Below are positions 1-7,904 of a stretch of DNA of 27,114 bases, piece by piece. A program made the position numbers and the translations under genes. Below the pieces are notes generated by a model that saw nothing but the letters and a program-made list of their open reading frames with translations, did no database searches and was not told the DNA's origin. The first letter of the stretch is position 1; every line of letters begins with the position of its first letter. Source of the DNA: DASXMX01 sp036794395 (GTDB lineage: Bacteria > Planctomycetota > Phycisphaerae > Tepidisphaerales > Tepidisphaeraceae); assembly GCA_036794395.1 (NCBI GenBank), contig DAIRGS010000061.1, forward strand, positions 1 to 27,114, written 5' to 3'.

Positions 1-56
1 CTCCCCCGGCGTACCGGTGGAGGGAGAAGAAGGCCGCCTAAAGTGTCACGGACCCG

Positions 57-99
57 AAAGACGGCGAACGTAAGCGGTGTACTTACGTTCGCCGTCTTT
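57..99 (-). terminator. Perfect 18-bp hairpin downstream of the secretin gene
   Basis: Arms at 57-74 and 82-99 are perfect reverse complements around a 7-nt loop. The hairpin starts 20 nt past the secretin stop codon, so it very likely ends that transcript. There is no long U tract on either side (only TTT), so termination may be imperfect or the stem may mainly protect the 3' end. The structure is symmetric and could act on both strands. Confidence 0.75.
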
Positions 100-119
100 A
101 GGCCTGTGCGGCAATGAAC

Positions 120-3100
120 TTAGCTGCTGGACAGCTTGCTGGATAGCAGCGGGAACTGCTTTTGCTCAATTTCGCGCTGCATGATGATCGTGGGGCGAAC
201 GAGGATCAGCAGGATCTGTTCGTCCTTAGAGACTGACTTGTTGGTGAACAGGCGCTTGAGAAACGGGATCTTGGATAAAACCGGCACGCCGATTTCGCGT
301 TCGGTTTCACCGGCCAGGGTTTGGCCGCCGAGCAAGAGTGTTCCGCCATCAGGCACACTGACGGTCGTGCGAACCTGCGTGACCTGCGTTTCAGGCTGCT
401 GAATCGTTCCAGACGGAGAAGAGGTGACAGTTGCGCCAAACCCACCGTTGTTGGATACGACCGATGCACCTGTCTGGAAGGTGAACGGGATGAGGTCGAG
501 CAGGGTATCGAGGCCTGGTCGGAGGGTGAGGGTGACGTATTTGCGGTCGGCCGACACGGTCGCCTGCACGTCAAGCACGACACCGCTTTGCGTCTGCGAA
601 ATCGTTGGGGCGAAGGCACTGATGCCTGTGCTGACGACAGGCGTCAGGTTGCTCACGTATGCGCGAGTCGTGGTCACCAAAACGTATGCGCGTTGGCCGT
701 TGAACAGCGTAACACGCGGAGCAGTCACCACGGTGGTGGTCACGGAAGCCTGCACCGCTCGCATGATCAGTGACACCTGGAAATTATCGAGGTAAGTCGC
801 GGAAGTTGTCAGTCCGGTAGGCGTAGAGCTTCCACTTCCCAGGCCGCCCGGAACGCCGGTTGTCGGGTTTTGGGTAAAGCTGGAGTTCGGCGTGGTGACA
901 GGGATCGTGCCGAATTTGTTCGACCAGCTCGAATTCAGATTGAAAAGAAAGTTGAGGTCTACGCCGACGTCCTCAAGGAAATTTCGCTGAACGGTCAGGA
1001 AGCGGGTTTCGACGGTAACCTGAATGGCGCGTTCCTCGCGAAGCTGCTCAAGGAGGTTGATCAGCTGGCGATGATTCTCGGGAGTCTGAGTGACGATGAG
1101 CTGGCCTTCGAGCTCTCGAAGCGCACCCACTGAGCCGCCATTGTCTTTCCAACTGTCTGTGGAGACGGTGTCTTCGATCAGCTTGGTGATTGAATCGACC
1201 AGATCCTGGCGCGTTGGGCCCTGATTACGGTTCTGACCTTGCTGGTTGGCAGAACCAGCGAAGAGCTGGTTTGTGACCTGAGTCTGACCGCCGCCACCCC
1301 CCTGCCCAAGCGGCTGACCGCCACCGCCACCGCCACCCTGGTTCTGGCTGGCGTCGATGCTGAACGTGGGTGCATCCGTGAAGTCAGGGATGTTTACGAT
1401 TAGATCGCGAATGTCATAAACGCGCACGACGACATTGCGAGCCAGGTCGTCGGCGGTCGAGATAGTGATGACGCCTTCATCGACCGTGTAACCCAGTTTA
1501 GCCGCTCCGCCGCCCACGCTTTCAAGGATGATGCTCAGGGCCTTGGAGAACTTGATGTTTCGGAGGCTGGCGCTGACGGGGGTATTTCGATCGATGCCCG
1601 CTGCCTCCAGGCTCTTCCAGTTCACGAACAGGTTCGCACCGGAAACGTCGCGAAGGAAGTCGATCACGTCGCTGAAACCGACCGCGTCAAATTGGAGGGC
1701 CGGTAGTGAATGATCCAACTGAGCGACGGTAAGACGATCGGAACCGCCAGCGCTTCGCTCCGACGCGAGGGTTTGATCACGCGTCTGGCTGATATCCGGC
1801 CAATCGGTCGGATAACGAAGAATATCGTTATACGGAATCAGCTCTTCTTCAGCCCGAATCAACTGATCGCCCATCAGTTTTTTCTGCTGCTCCAGATACT
1901 CCCGCTGCTGAGCGAACTGCACTTTGTCTTCCAGCAGAGGCTTGACACCCACTGCGTAGTCATTGTTGGGGTCAAGCACGAGAATCTGGTCGACAGTCTG
2001 GAGGGCTTCGCGGTATTTGCCCTGATCGGTGAGATTGCGGGCAGTGCGGATGAGTTCGGCGATGGTTTTCTGGCGCTCTTCAATGCCTCGAGCGCGTTCC
2101 TCTTCGATCTTTTTTTGAATATCGAGCGCCGTTTGCGTGTCTCTAGTTTGCAGAGCCTGAGATTGCGATTGGCGAAGATCCAAGTCCGCCTGATCGATTT
2201 GAGCGCGGAATTTGCGAATTTCATCAGCGGGGAAGATGGTCGGATCGAGGCTGGTGGCAAGACGGGCTCGATCGATCGCGACCTGGGCGGCACCCCAATT
2301 TTGCTGCTGGATTGCGCCGCGCGCCTGATCCAGATTGCTTTGAATCTGGTAGCGAATTTCACCCTGTCGGGCTTTTACGTCGTTGCTGGCCTGATCGGGA
2401 AGATTGGCCTGGGCGGGGGCAGCATTGCGGCCCATCAAAACCAACGTCTGATCGCGGCCCTGGAGGGCCGCGGCGTTGCTCGGATCGTAGTCGACGGCCT
2501 GTGAATAAAGCGTCAGGGCCCGTTCAAAGTTATTGGCGCGCTGGGCGGCTTGGGCGTCTCGAACGAGTTGCTGTGCCTTGGCGGCGGCTTCCTGGCGACG
2601 GGCGGTTTCCGAATCCGGCGTGGCTTTCAGCGTCGAAAGCGAGTCATTGGCATTATTCTGGGTGGCGGCCTGCTCGGTGGCGGCCTGGGTGAGCTTTTGA
2701 ACGCGTTGTCGTTCGTGGTTAACCTGATCGCGGGCATCGAGCCGGGCGAGGATTTCGGTTGGCGAATCCTGGTAGATCGATTCGGGGGTGTAGCCGGCAG
2801 TCTTGGCAATTTCCAGGTTCTTGCGGGCGTCGTTCCAGTTGCCGCTGCGATACTGGCTAAGGCCCAGTTCGTAGCGTTGCGCCGGAGACATATCCGCGGT
2901 CTGATTGACCGGAGCCGAGACAGGAGGAGCCGAGACGTTGGCCTCGATATCGTCGGAAGCCAGAGCGACCACCTGATGCTTAGACGGGGCGCGGTTCAAA
3001 AGAGCGAGACGGTCCTGGGCTTTCTTGACGGTGTTTTCGTCGGCGAACTTATTGAGGGCAACGGCCTTGAAGTGGGAGATCGCTTCCAGCTCCTGCTGGC

Positions 3101-3443
3101 CCTTGAGCGCGTCTTCACCATTCATAAACTCTTCGCGAGCCCCGCGGCATTCGAGCGCGGCGCGCTTCACGTCGGCGGCGAGCGACGAGTAAGCCTCGCG
3201 ATCGCCCTGGCCCAACGCGTCGGCCTTGACGACCGACAGCGTCTTTTCCGCCTGCTCGAACTGGCGATGACGGTATTCGTCGGTTGCCTGACGCACCAGA
3301 TCAGCGTCGGTCGGCCGGGGGCCGGCGAGCTGCTCGGGCTTGGCGTCCTGGGCCTGCAACTGAGACAGTTGCAACGCGCCAAACGGGGCGGCAATCGCGG
3401 CGGCAAGGCCGAGAGCGGCCCAGTTACGTCGGGTGGGCTTCAT
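120..3443 (-). CDS. Secretin (GspD/PilQ superfamily) with long TPR-rich N-terminal region
   Basis: Outer-membrane secretin that would form the export pore of a type II secretion or type IV pilus-like machine. The N-terminus MKPTRRNWAALGLAAAIAAP is a signal peptide. About 500 residues of TPR-like, Gln/Ala-rich helical repeats follow, then an STN/N0-N1-like segment (with ALQFDAVGFSDVIDFLRDVS), a Gly-rich linker, and the C-terminal secretin domain with VPDGGTLLLGGQT and GVPVLSKIPFLKRLF. At about 1107 aa it is longer than typical GspD (650-750 aa) because of the TPR part. The ATG at 3443 has AGGAG 6 nt upstream. A GTG at 3515 also has GGAGG at good spacing and would add 24 residues before the signal peptide, so the start is not settled. 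No pilotin, GspE or other secretion genes are adjacent; the partners must lie elsewhere. The family call is firm, the pathway is not. Confidence 0.93.
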   Translation of the reverse strand: MKPTRRNWAALGLAAAIAAPFGALQLSQLQAQDAKPEQLAGPRPTDADLVRQATDEYRHRQFEQAEKTLSVVKADALGQGDREAYSSLAADVKRAALECRGAREEFMNGEDALKGQQELEAISHFKAVALNKFADENTVKKAQDRLALLNRAPSKHQVVALASDDIEANVSAPPVSAPVNQTADMSPAQRYELGLSQYRSGNWNDARKNLEIAKTAGYTPESIYQDSPTEILARLDARDQVNHERQRVQKLTQAATEQAATQNNANDSLSTLKATPDSETARRQEAAAKAQQLVRDAQAAQRANNFERALTLYSQAVDYDPSNAAALQGRDQTLVLMGRNAAPAQANLPDQASNDVKARQGEIRYQIQSNLDQARGAIQQQNWGAAQVAIDRARLATSLDPTIFPADEIRKFRAQIDQADLDLRQSQSQALQTRDTQTALDIQKKIEEERARGIEERQKTIAELIRTARNLTDQGKYREALQTVDQILVLDPNNDYAVGVKPLLEDKVQFAQQREYLEQQKKLMGDQLIRAEEELIPYNDILRYPTDWPDISQTRDQTLASERSAGGSDRLTVAQLDHSLPALQFDAVGFSDVIDFLRDVSGANLFVNWKSLEAAGIDRNTPVSASLRNIKFSKALSIILESVGGGAAKLGYTVDEGVITISTADDLARNVVVRVYDIRDLIVNIPDFTDAPTFSIDASQNQGGGGGGGQPLGQGGGGGQTQVTNQLFAGSANQQGQNRNQGPTRQDLVDSITKLIEDTVSTDSWKDNGGSVGALRELEGQLIVTQTPENHRQLINLLEQLREERAIQVTVETRFLTVQRNFLEDVGVDLNFLFNLNSSWSNKFGTIPVTTPNSSFTQNPTTGVPGGLGSGSSTPTGLTTSATYLDNFQVSLIMRAVQASVTTTVVTAPRVTLFNGQRAYVLVTTTRAYVSNLTPVVSTGISAFAPTISQTQSGVVLDVQATVSADRKYVTLTLRPGLDTLLDLIPFTFQTGASVVSNNGGFGATVTSSPSGTIQQPETQVTQVRTTVSVPDGGTLLLGGQTLAGETEREIGVPVLSKIPFLKRLFTNKSVSKDEQILLILVRPTIIMQREIEQKQFPLLSSKLSSS

Positions 3444-3515
3444 CCGCGACTCCTGCTTGTCTAATGGGGATAGGGACGATGATTTGGACTTGCTGGCAGA
3501 GCGGTCGAAGAACAC

Positions 3516-4185
3516 GGCGTTCCTCCAAAGGCGTTACTTTCCACGCTCCCGCGCCGGGAGCGACCACGACACCCACTTCTACGGCGCTACGCACCATTCA
3601 TCATCAGCAATCGCGAGGTGATCCGGGGCGATTGCTTCTCCTTCACCACCGGGATGCTTGCAAAAGCTGAAATGGAATAAGCGTCGGGGCATGCGCGGGA
3701 AACCCGGTTGCGGGCAACCGTCATCTTCGTGCCGAAGGCTCCACCTGTTGGCAATGTTGATCACGGCGACCGCGTTGCTGTTGATCCTTGGTGTCCTGTC
3801 TCGGGGCCGGGGTCGGCTGCAAACTTGCTGGTTCAATCCCTCTTCGAGAACTGGCATTCCGCCACACTCTGGCCATTGCGGGAAATCCTAACCTCTGAAC
3901 CGAAAGGGCGAAAATTTACCTTGCGCCCTCGTCAGACCCCGCGATCCGTACTCCTCCATCTCGCATCCGATCCCCCCGTTGCCATCGGGCCTGCACCCGC
4001 GTCAAAACTGCCGGCGTTTTACGACCGGCACGGGTGAGGGGTCTGCTTCGGCCCGCCGGGGCGGTCGGCGAGTGTATAGAAGGCCTTGCGCGCATGCAAA
4101 TAAAATCGTCTGTGCCAGCGTTGTGAGATGAGTTATTTCATTGTGTCGGCTTAGCGACTCCCCCGCCGCACCGTGCGATCCAGCC
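3516..4185. other. Intergenic region between secretin and murA, no supported gene
   Basis: About 670 nt with only short overlapping frames on both strands, none with recognisable domains or a convincing start. It must hold the secretin promoter (reading left), but I see no clear -35/-10 pair. Confidence 0.6.
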
Positions 4186-4186
4186 A

Positions 4187-4255
4187 AAAAACGTAAAGAC
4201 GTAAAAACGTGGTGGGCCGGTTTGGGCCGTTACGTCTTTACGTCTTTACGTTTTT
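4187..4255 (-). terminator. Long inverted repeat downstream of murA (likely terminator)
   Basis: Arms 4187-4205 and 4237-4255 are 19-nt perfect reverse complements built from repeated ACGTAAAG/CTTTACGT words, with A-rich outer ends that become a U tract in either transcript. It begins 35 nt past the murA stop. The loop holds GGGCC/GGCCC words that could pair further. It probably works as a bidirectional intrinsic terminator. Confidence 0.75.
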
Positions 4256-4289
4256 CCTGCGTAATTGCGACGTTGATGAAGTGCGGCTC

Positions 4290-5612
4290 CTACTTCTCCT
4301 TCACCCGTTCTATTTCAGCGCCAACAGCCGCCAGCTTCTGTTCGATTTTCTCGTATCCGCGATCGATGTGGTAAACGCGATCGATGCGGGTTGTCCCTCG
4401 GGCCACCATGCCCGCAAGAACCAATGCCGCCGAGGCGCGGAGATCGCTCGCCATCACGCTGGCGCCCTGCAACTCCTTAACACCCTGAATCACGGCTGTC
4501 GGGCCTTCCTTGCGGACCCGTGCTCCCATCCGATTGAGCTCACCCACATGGAGGAAGCGATCGGGGAAAATGCGCTCCGTGACCACGCTCATGCCATCGC
4601 CAAGGCACAAAAGGGCCATTAATTGCGCCTGAAGGTCGGTTGGGAAGCCGGGGAAGGGCTGGGTGGTCATTTCGACGGGGTTGAGGCGTCGGGAGGACGA
4701 GACAAAGATCGTCCCATTTTGACGCTCAATCTTCACGCCGACTTCTTCCAGCCGGTCAACGACTGCAATCAGGTGATCGAGATTGCAGTTTTTGAGCTCC
4801 AATTCGCCATTAGTAATGGCGGCGGCGATCATAAACGTGCCGCACTCGATGCGGTCGGGGATGATGCGATGCTCAGCCCCGTGAAGCTTATCCACGCCTT
4901 CGATGCGGATTTCGGGGGTGCCGTGGCCCTTGATGTTGGCGCCCATCTTAATAAGGAGTTCGGCGCAGTCGACCACTTCGGGCTCGCAAGCCGCTCCAAC
5001 GAGAACGGTTTCGCCTTCGGCCAGCGCCGCGGCACACAACACATTAATTGTCCCAAGCACGGTCGGACCCTGAGCGCCGCCGAGGTACATCCGGCAGCCC
5101 TTCAGTCGCCCGCGCACTTCGCCAATAATGTTGCCGTTCTCGGTTCGGAACTCGGCCCCGAGTTTTTGGAGGCCGCGAACGTGAAGATCGACGGGTCGAT
5201 CTCCGATGGCGCAACCGCCGGGGATGGATACGATGGCCTTGCCCCGCTTTGCCAGGAGCGGCCCAAGCACGCAAATGCTGGCCCGCATCGTTTTGACGAT
5301 GTCGTAGCGCGCCTCGCAGAGCTTTTCGTCGGTGACCTCGATATCCAGCGGACCATTGAGCGCGGGCATATTGGGACCCGCCGCCCCCGCTACCGGCGAG
5401 CCGCCCGGCTCGTGGCGGTAGACGTGGCAGCCCAACTCGCCAATCAGCTTGGCCATCGAATCAATATCGCTTAAACGCGGAACACCTCGAAGAGTGGTCT
5501 TGCCCTCGGCCAGCAAACAAGCGGCGAGGATCGGCAGCGCGCTATTCTTGCTGCCGCTGATTTCAATTTTACCCTTGAGACGTGTTCCGCCCCTGATGAG
5601 AAACGAATCCAT
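4290..5612 (-). CDS. murA: UDP-N-acetylglucosamine 1-carboxyvinyltransferase
   Basis: First committed cytoplasmic step of peptidoglycan synthesis: transfer of enolpyruvate from PEP to UDP-GlcNAc. The protein is 440 aa, close to the 419 aa of E. coli MurA. It has the N-terminal GSKNSALPI motif with Lys22-Asn23, and the catalytic loop IPGGCAIGDRPVDLH with Cys134, the residue fosfomycin alkylates; resistant enzymes often have Asp there. The conserved C-terminal YHIDRGYEKIEQKLAAVGA is present. About 20 residues rich in Gly/Pro/Ala around residues 68-88 look like a lineage-specific insertion. The gene is monocistronic as seen here, with a terminator-like repeat downstream. A peptidoglycan gene agrees with the current view that Planctomycetota make a cell wall. 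Confidence 0.97.
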   Translation of the reverse strand: MDSFLIRGGTRLKGKIEISGSKNSALPILAACLLAEGKTTLRGVPRLSDIDSMAKLIGELGCHVYRHEPGGSPVAGAAGPNMPALNGPLDIEVTDEKLCEARYDIVKTMRASICVLGPLLAKRGKAIVSIPGGCAIGDRPVDLHVRGLQKLGAEFRTENGNIIGEVRGRLKGCRMYLGGAQGPTVLGTINVLCAAALAEGETVLVGAACEPEVVDCAELLIKMGANIKGHGTPEIRIEGVDKLHGAEHRIIPDRIECGTFMIAAAITNGELELKNCNLDHLIAVVDRLEEVGVKIERQNGTIFVSSSRRLNPVEMTTQPFPGFPTDLQAQLMALLCLGDGMSVVTERIFPDRFLHVGELNRMGARVRKEGPTAVIQGVKELQGASVMASDLRASAALVLAGMVARGTTRIDRVYHIDRGYEKIEQKLAAVGAEIERVKEK

Positions 5613-5916
5613 TACAGCCCGTCCTTGGACTTGGGAGTCTTACCCGCTAATGGGTAACTCTCCTCAGCCCGAAATGTGGGAACGGCCCAGCATCTAAAAT
5701 AGGCTGGTAACGCCCCGAACCATCCGGTCTATCGGCCGCTCCATCGGCCGATGCACAATTTCTTCAACTCCATTACCGCAACCAACATTATGGGTCCGGT
5801 TTCAGAGCGAAGTCTGGTCTTAAAACCAATCGCCCATTGTGTCGGCGGTTCTTTCGTTTGCAAGCGGCCGGCGGCGCGATTCCGCAATTCAACCCCATGA
5901 ACTATCCTTCAACTTC
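5613..5916. other. Divergent intergenic region murA / MazG-like gene
   Basis: About 300 nt separating two divergently transcribed genes, so it must contain both promoters. A short hairpin (TTACCC-6 nt-GGGTAA, about 5641-5658) lies in the murA leader and a CATCGGCCGATG palindrome near 5743. I could not assign either to a known RNA element or operator. Confidence 0.5.
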
Positions 5917-6270
5917 ATGGCCCAACACGATCTGAACGAACTGATTCAAACGGTTACCCGGCATCGCGACGATCGTGATTGGGGACAGTTTCATACGCCA
6001 AAGGAACTGGCGATCTCGCTGTGCGTTGAAGCAGCGGAACTGCTGAGCCTGATGCAATGGAAGAACGGCGAACAGCTTAATCAGGCTGTCGCCGAGAAAC
6101 GAGAGAAGATTCAGGACGAGCTGGCCGACGTTTTTCATTCGTTGCTGCTTTTGTCGGCTGAGCTTCACATCCCGCTCGACGACGCCCTTCTTGTAAAACT
6201 GGAGAAGGACTCGAAAAAATACCCGATCGAAAAATCGAAGGGGAAAAACCTGAAGTACAACGAGCTTTGA
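5917..6270 (+). CDS. MazG-like / dCTPP1-type nucleotide pyrophosphohydrolase
   Basis: All-alpha NTP pyrophosphohydrolase that hydrolyses (d)NTPs to monophosphates and PPi, probably cleaning the nucleotide pool. The 117-aa protein has the Mg-binding ExxE...ExxD pattern: E38 and E41 in VEAAELL, E68 and D71 in DELADVF. The DWGQFHTPKELA and LMQWK stretches match the dCTPP1/RS21-C6 branch rather than two-domain MazG. I chose the ATG at 5917 because MAQHDLNEL fits the family's short N-terminus; an in-frame GTG at 5839 would add 26 unlike residues. It lies 82 nt upstream of nusB on the same strand and may share its transcript. Substrate preference cannot be read from the sequence. Confidence 0.9.
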   Translation: MAQHDLNELIQTVTRHRDDRDWGQFHTPKELAISLCVEAAELLSLMQWKNGEQLNQAVAEKREKIQDELADVFHSLLLLSAELHIPLDDALLVKLEKDSKKYPIEKSKGKNLKYNEL

Positions 6271-6352
6271 ACGGGTCCGATCCGGCTGACCATCAAAGTG
6301 TACGACGGCGGCAAATTGCTTCCGACCTTCCGGGTCCTATACTTCGCTCCTG

Positions 6353-6808
6353 ATGTTGAATAAGCGGAAGGCGAGAGAACTGGCGATGCAGTCGATGTTC
6401 CTTTGGGATTCCAACGGGAGCCGCGACGCGGAGTTGGCGCGGCAACTGATCGAGGACGGCACTGAAGACCTGGCGATGCGCGAGACCGCCACGAGGATGG
6501 CGGCCGGCGCCTGGGAACAACGCGAAGCGATCGACCAGCGCGTCGAGCGTGTCGCGCCCCAGTGGCCCCCCCGCCGCCAGCCTGGGGTGGACCGGAACCT
6601 GATTCGACTGGCGGTGTGGGAACTGACCAACAGCGACACGCCGCCCAAGGTCGTTATTGATGAAGCCATCGAGATGGCTAAGAAATTCTCGACCGAACAG
6701 AGCCCGGCGTTCGTCAACGGGGTTCTTGATGCGGTTTTGAAGGAACACACGGCGCTGATTGATTCGCCAGGGGTTAAGCCGGAAGGATCAACTGATGCCA
6801 ATGGCTAA
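6353..6808 (+). CDS. nusB: Transcription antitermination factor NusB
   Basis: All-helical RNA-binding protein which, with NusE (S10), recognises boxA RNA and supports antitermination in rRNA operons. It is 151 aa (E. coli 139 aa). Family features are the N-terminal KRKARELAMQSMFLWD, the central RNLIRLAVWEL and the C-terminal VVIDEAIEMAKKFSTEQSPAFVNGVLDAVLK. The short Thr/Pro/Gly tail after residue 138 is non-conserved. It is followed by a REP-like inverted pair and then ftsY on the same strand. In many planctomycetes nusB sits near ribH; here its neighbours are a pyrophosphohydrolase and ftsY. Confidence 0.96.
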   Translation: MLNKRKARELAMQSMFLWDSNGSRDAELARQLIEDGTEDLAMRETATRMAAGAWEQREAIDQRVERVAPQWPPRRQPGVDRNLIRLAVWELTNSDTPPKVVIDEAIEMAKKFSTEQSPAFVNGVLDAVLKEHTALIDSPGVKPEGSTDANG

Positions 6809-6817
6809 AGGCATTAT

Positions 6818-6923
6818 TGTGACACGGGCTTCCAGCCCGTGATTGGAACGATCTAGAGATATTTGGATTTGCGGATTTCTCGAATCTCAGCGCGATTTGC
6901 ACGGGCTGGAAGCCCGTGTCACA
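6818..6923. repeat. REP-like inverted pair between nusB and ftsY
   Basis: Two 24-nt copies in opposite orientation, 6818-6841 and 6900-6923, are perfect reverse complements separated by 58 nt. Each arm is itself a hairpin: ACGGGCT, a TCC spacer, AGCCCGT. This is the pattern of a bacterial REP/BIME-type element; similar ACGGGCTTCCAGCCCGT words are, from memory, common between genes in planctomycete genomes. The second copy ends 15 nt before the ftsY start. No REP-associated tyrosine transposase is visible in the window. The pair could attenuate nusB-ftsY read-through or stabilise the nusB mRNA. Confidence 0.85.
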
Positions 6924-6938
6924 GGGTGGCCGAGCGGT

Positions 6939-7886
6939 ATGGCTTTCTTCTCCAAAACATTCGACAAGCTCAAAGGCGCACTGCGAAAAACGCGCGAGGT
7001 GATGTTCACCGACGTCCGGACGCTGTTCGTCCCCGGCCGGCAGATCAACGATGAATTCCTCAACGAACTCGAAGAGAAATTCCTCCAGGCGGACATGGGG
7101 GTCAATAACGTCGAGCGAATCATCACTGAAATCCGTGACCGCTGGCGATTGGGCAAGATCAAAAACGCGGTGGAAGCCCAGGGGGTGATTCGCGAGCAGA
7201 TGTCGGCTAATTGGCCGCCGGCGGATCGCGAATTGCACTTTGCCGCGAACGGGCCGACCGTCATTCTTGTGGCGGGAATCAATGGGGCGGGGAAAACCAC
7301 CAGCATCGCCAAGCTTGCCTGGCTTCTGAAAAACCAGATGAACAAGAAGGTGATGGTGTGCGCTTCGGATACATTCCGCGCCGCCGCCGTCGATCAACTC
7401 ACCATCTGGGCCCAGCGACTCGGCGTCGAAATCGTCAAGCACAAAATGGGCTCCGACCCCGCCGCAGTAGCCTACGACGCCTGCGAAGCCGCCAAAAGCC
7501 GGGGAATAGATGTGCTAATCGTCGACACGGCCGGCCGACTCCACACCCAGGACAACCTGATGCGCGAGCTCACCAAAATCCGCGACGTGGTCGCCAAACG
7601 CATCGAACGCGCACCCCACGAAGCCCTCCTCGTTCTGGACGCCACAACCGGCCAAAACGGTGTCAATCAAGCCACCCACTTCGCCAAAGCCGTCGGCATC
7701 ACCGGCATCATCCTCGCCAAACTAGACGGCACCGCAAAAGGAGGCGTGGTGATGGCGATCAAGGAACAGCTCAATATCCCGGTGAAATTCATCGGTCTCG
7801 GGGAGACGCCGCAGGACATCGAAACGTTCGATCCGCAACGATTTGTGGATGCGCTGTTTGGGGAACAGCAGCCTGTAGGTGTGTAA
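6939..7886 (+). CDS. ftsY: Signal recognition particle receptor FtsY
   Basis: SRP GTPase that docks SRP-ribosome complexes at the inner membrane. The 315-aa protein has an NG domain: an N-terminal helical bundle (about 1-90), P-loop GINGAGKTT (113-121), DTFRAAAVDQL (144-154), DTAGR (196-200), the LDATTGQNG region, AKLDGTAKGG (260-269) and C-terminal GLGETPQDIETFD. It lacks the acidic A domain of E. coli FtsY, as many bacteria do, and would rely on its first amphipathic helix (MAFFSKTFDKLKGALRK) for membrane contact. The ATG at 6939 is preferred: an in-frame start at 6843 would translate the REP element. It converges with the M56 gene, 18 nt apart. Confidence 0.97.
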   Translation: MAFFSKTFDKLKGALRKTREVMFTDVRTLFVPGRQINDEFLNELEEKFLQADMGVNNVERIITEIRDRWRLGKIKNAVEAQGVIREQMSANWPPADRELHFAANGPTVILVAGINGAGKTTSIAKLAWLLKNQMNKKVMVCASDTFRAAAVDQLTIWAQRLGVEIVKHKMGSDPAAVAYDACEAAKSRGIDVLIVDTAGRLHTQDNLMRELTKIRDVVAKRIERAPHEALLVLDATTGQNGVNQATHFAKAVGITGIILAKLDGTAKGGVVMAIKEQLNIPVKFIGLGETPQDIETFDPQRFVDALFGEQQPVGV

Positions 7887-7904
7887 AGCACCCGGACGTT
7901 TCAC

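Noticed and set aside
2550..3464. 304-codon plus-strand frame opposite the secretin
   Set aside because: It is antisense to a well-supported gene, shows no domain, and its composition mirrors the reverse complement of the TPR region.
4187..4255. Repeated ACGTAAAG words as a CRISPR or iteron array
   Set aside because: The words form one inverted repeat next to the murA stop, with no spacers or regular direct spacing; a terminator explains them.
4623..5474. 283-codon plus-strand frame opposite murA
   Set aside because: Antisense shadow; MurA motifs on the minus strand are decisive.
6774..7442. 222-codon minus-strand frame across the REP element and ftsY
   Set aside because: It is a shadow of ftsY; the DTGFQPV peptide it contains is the typical translation of the REP palindrome, not a protein motif.
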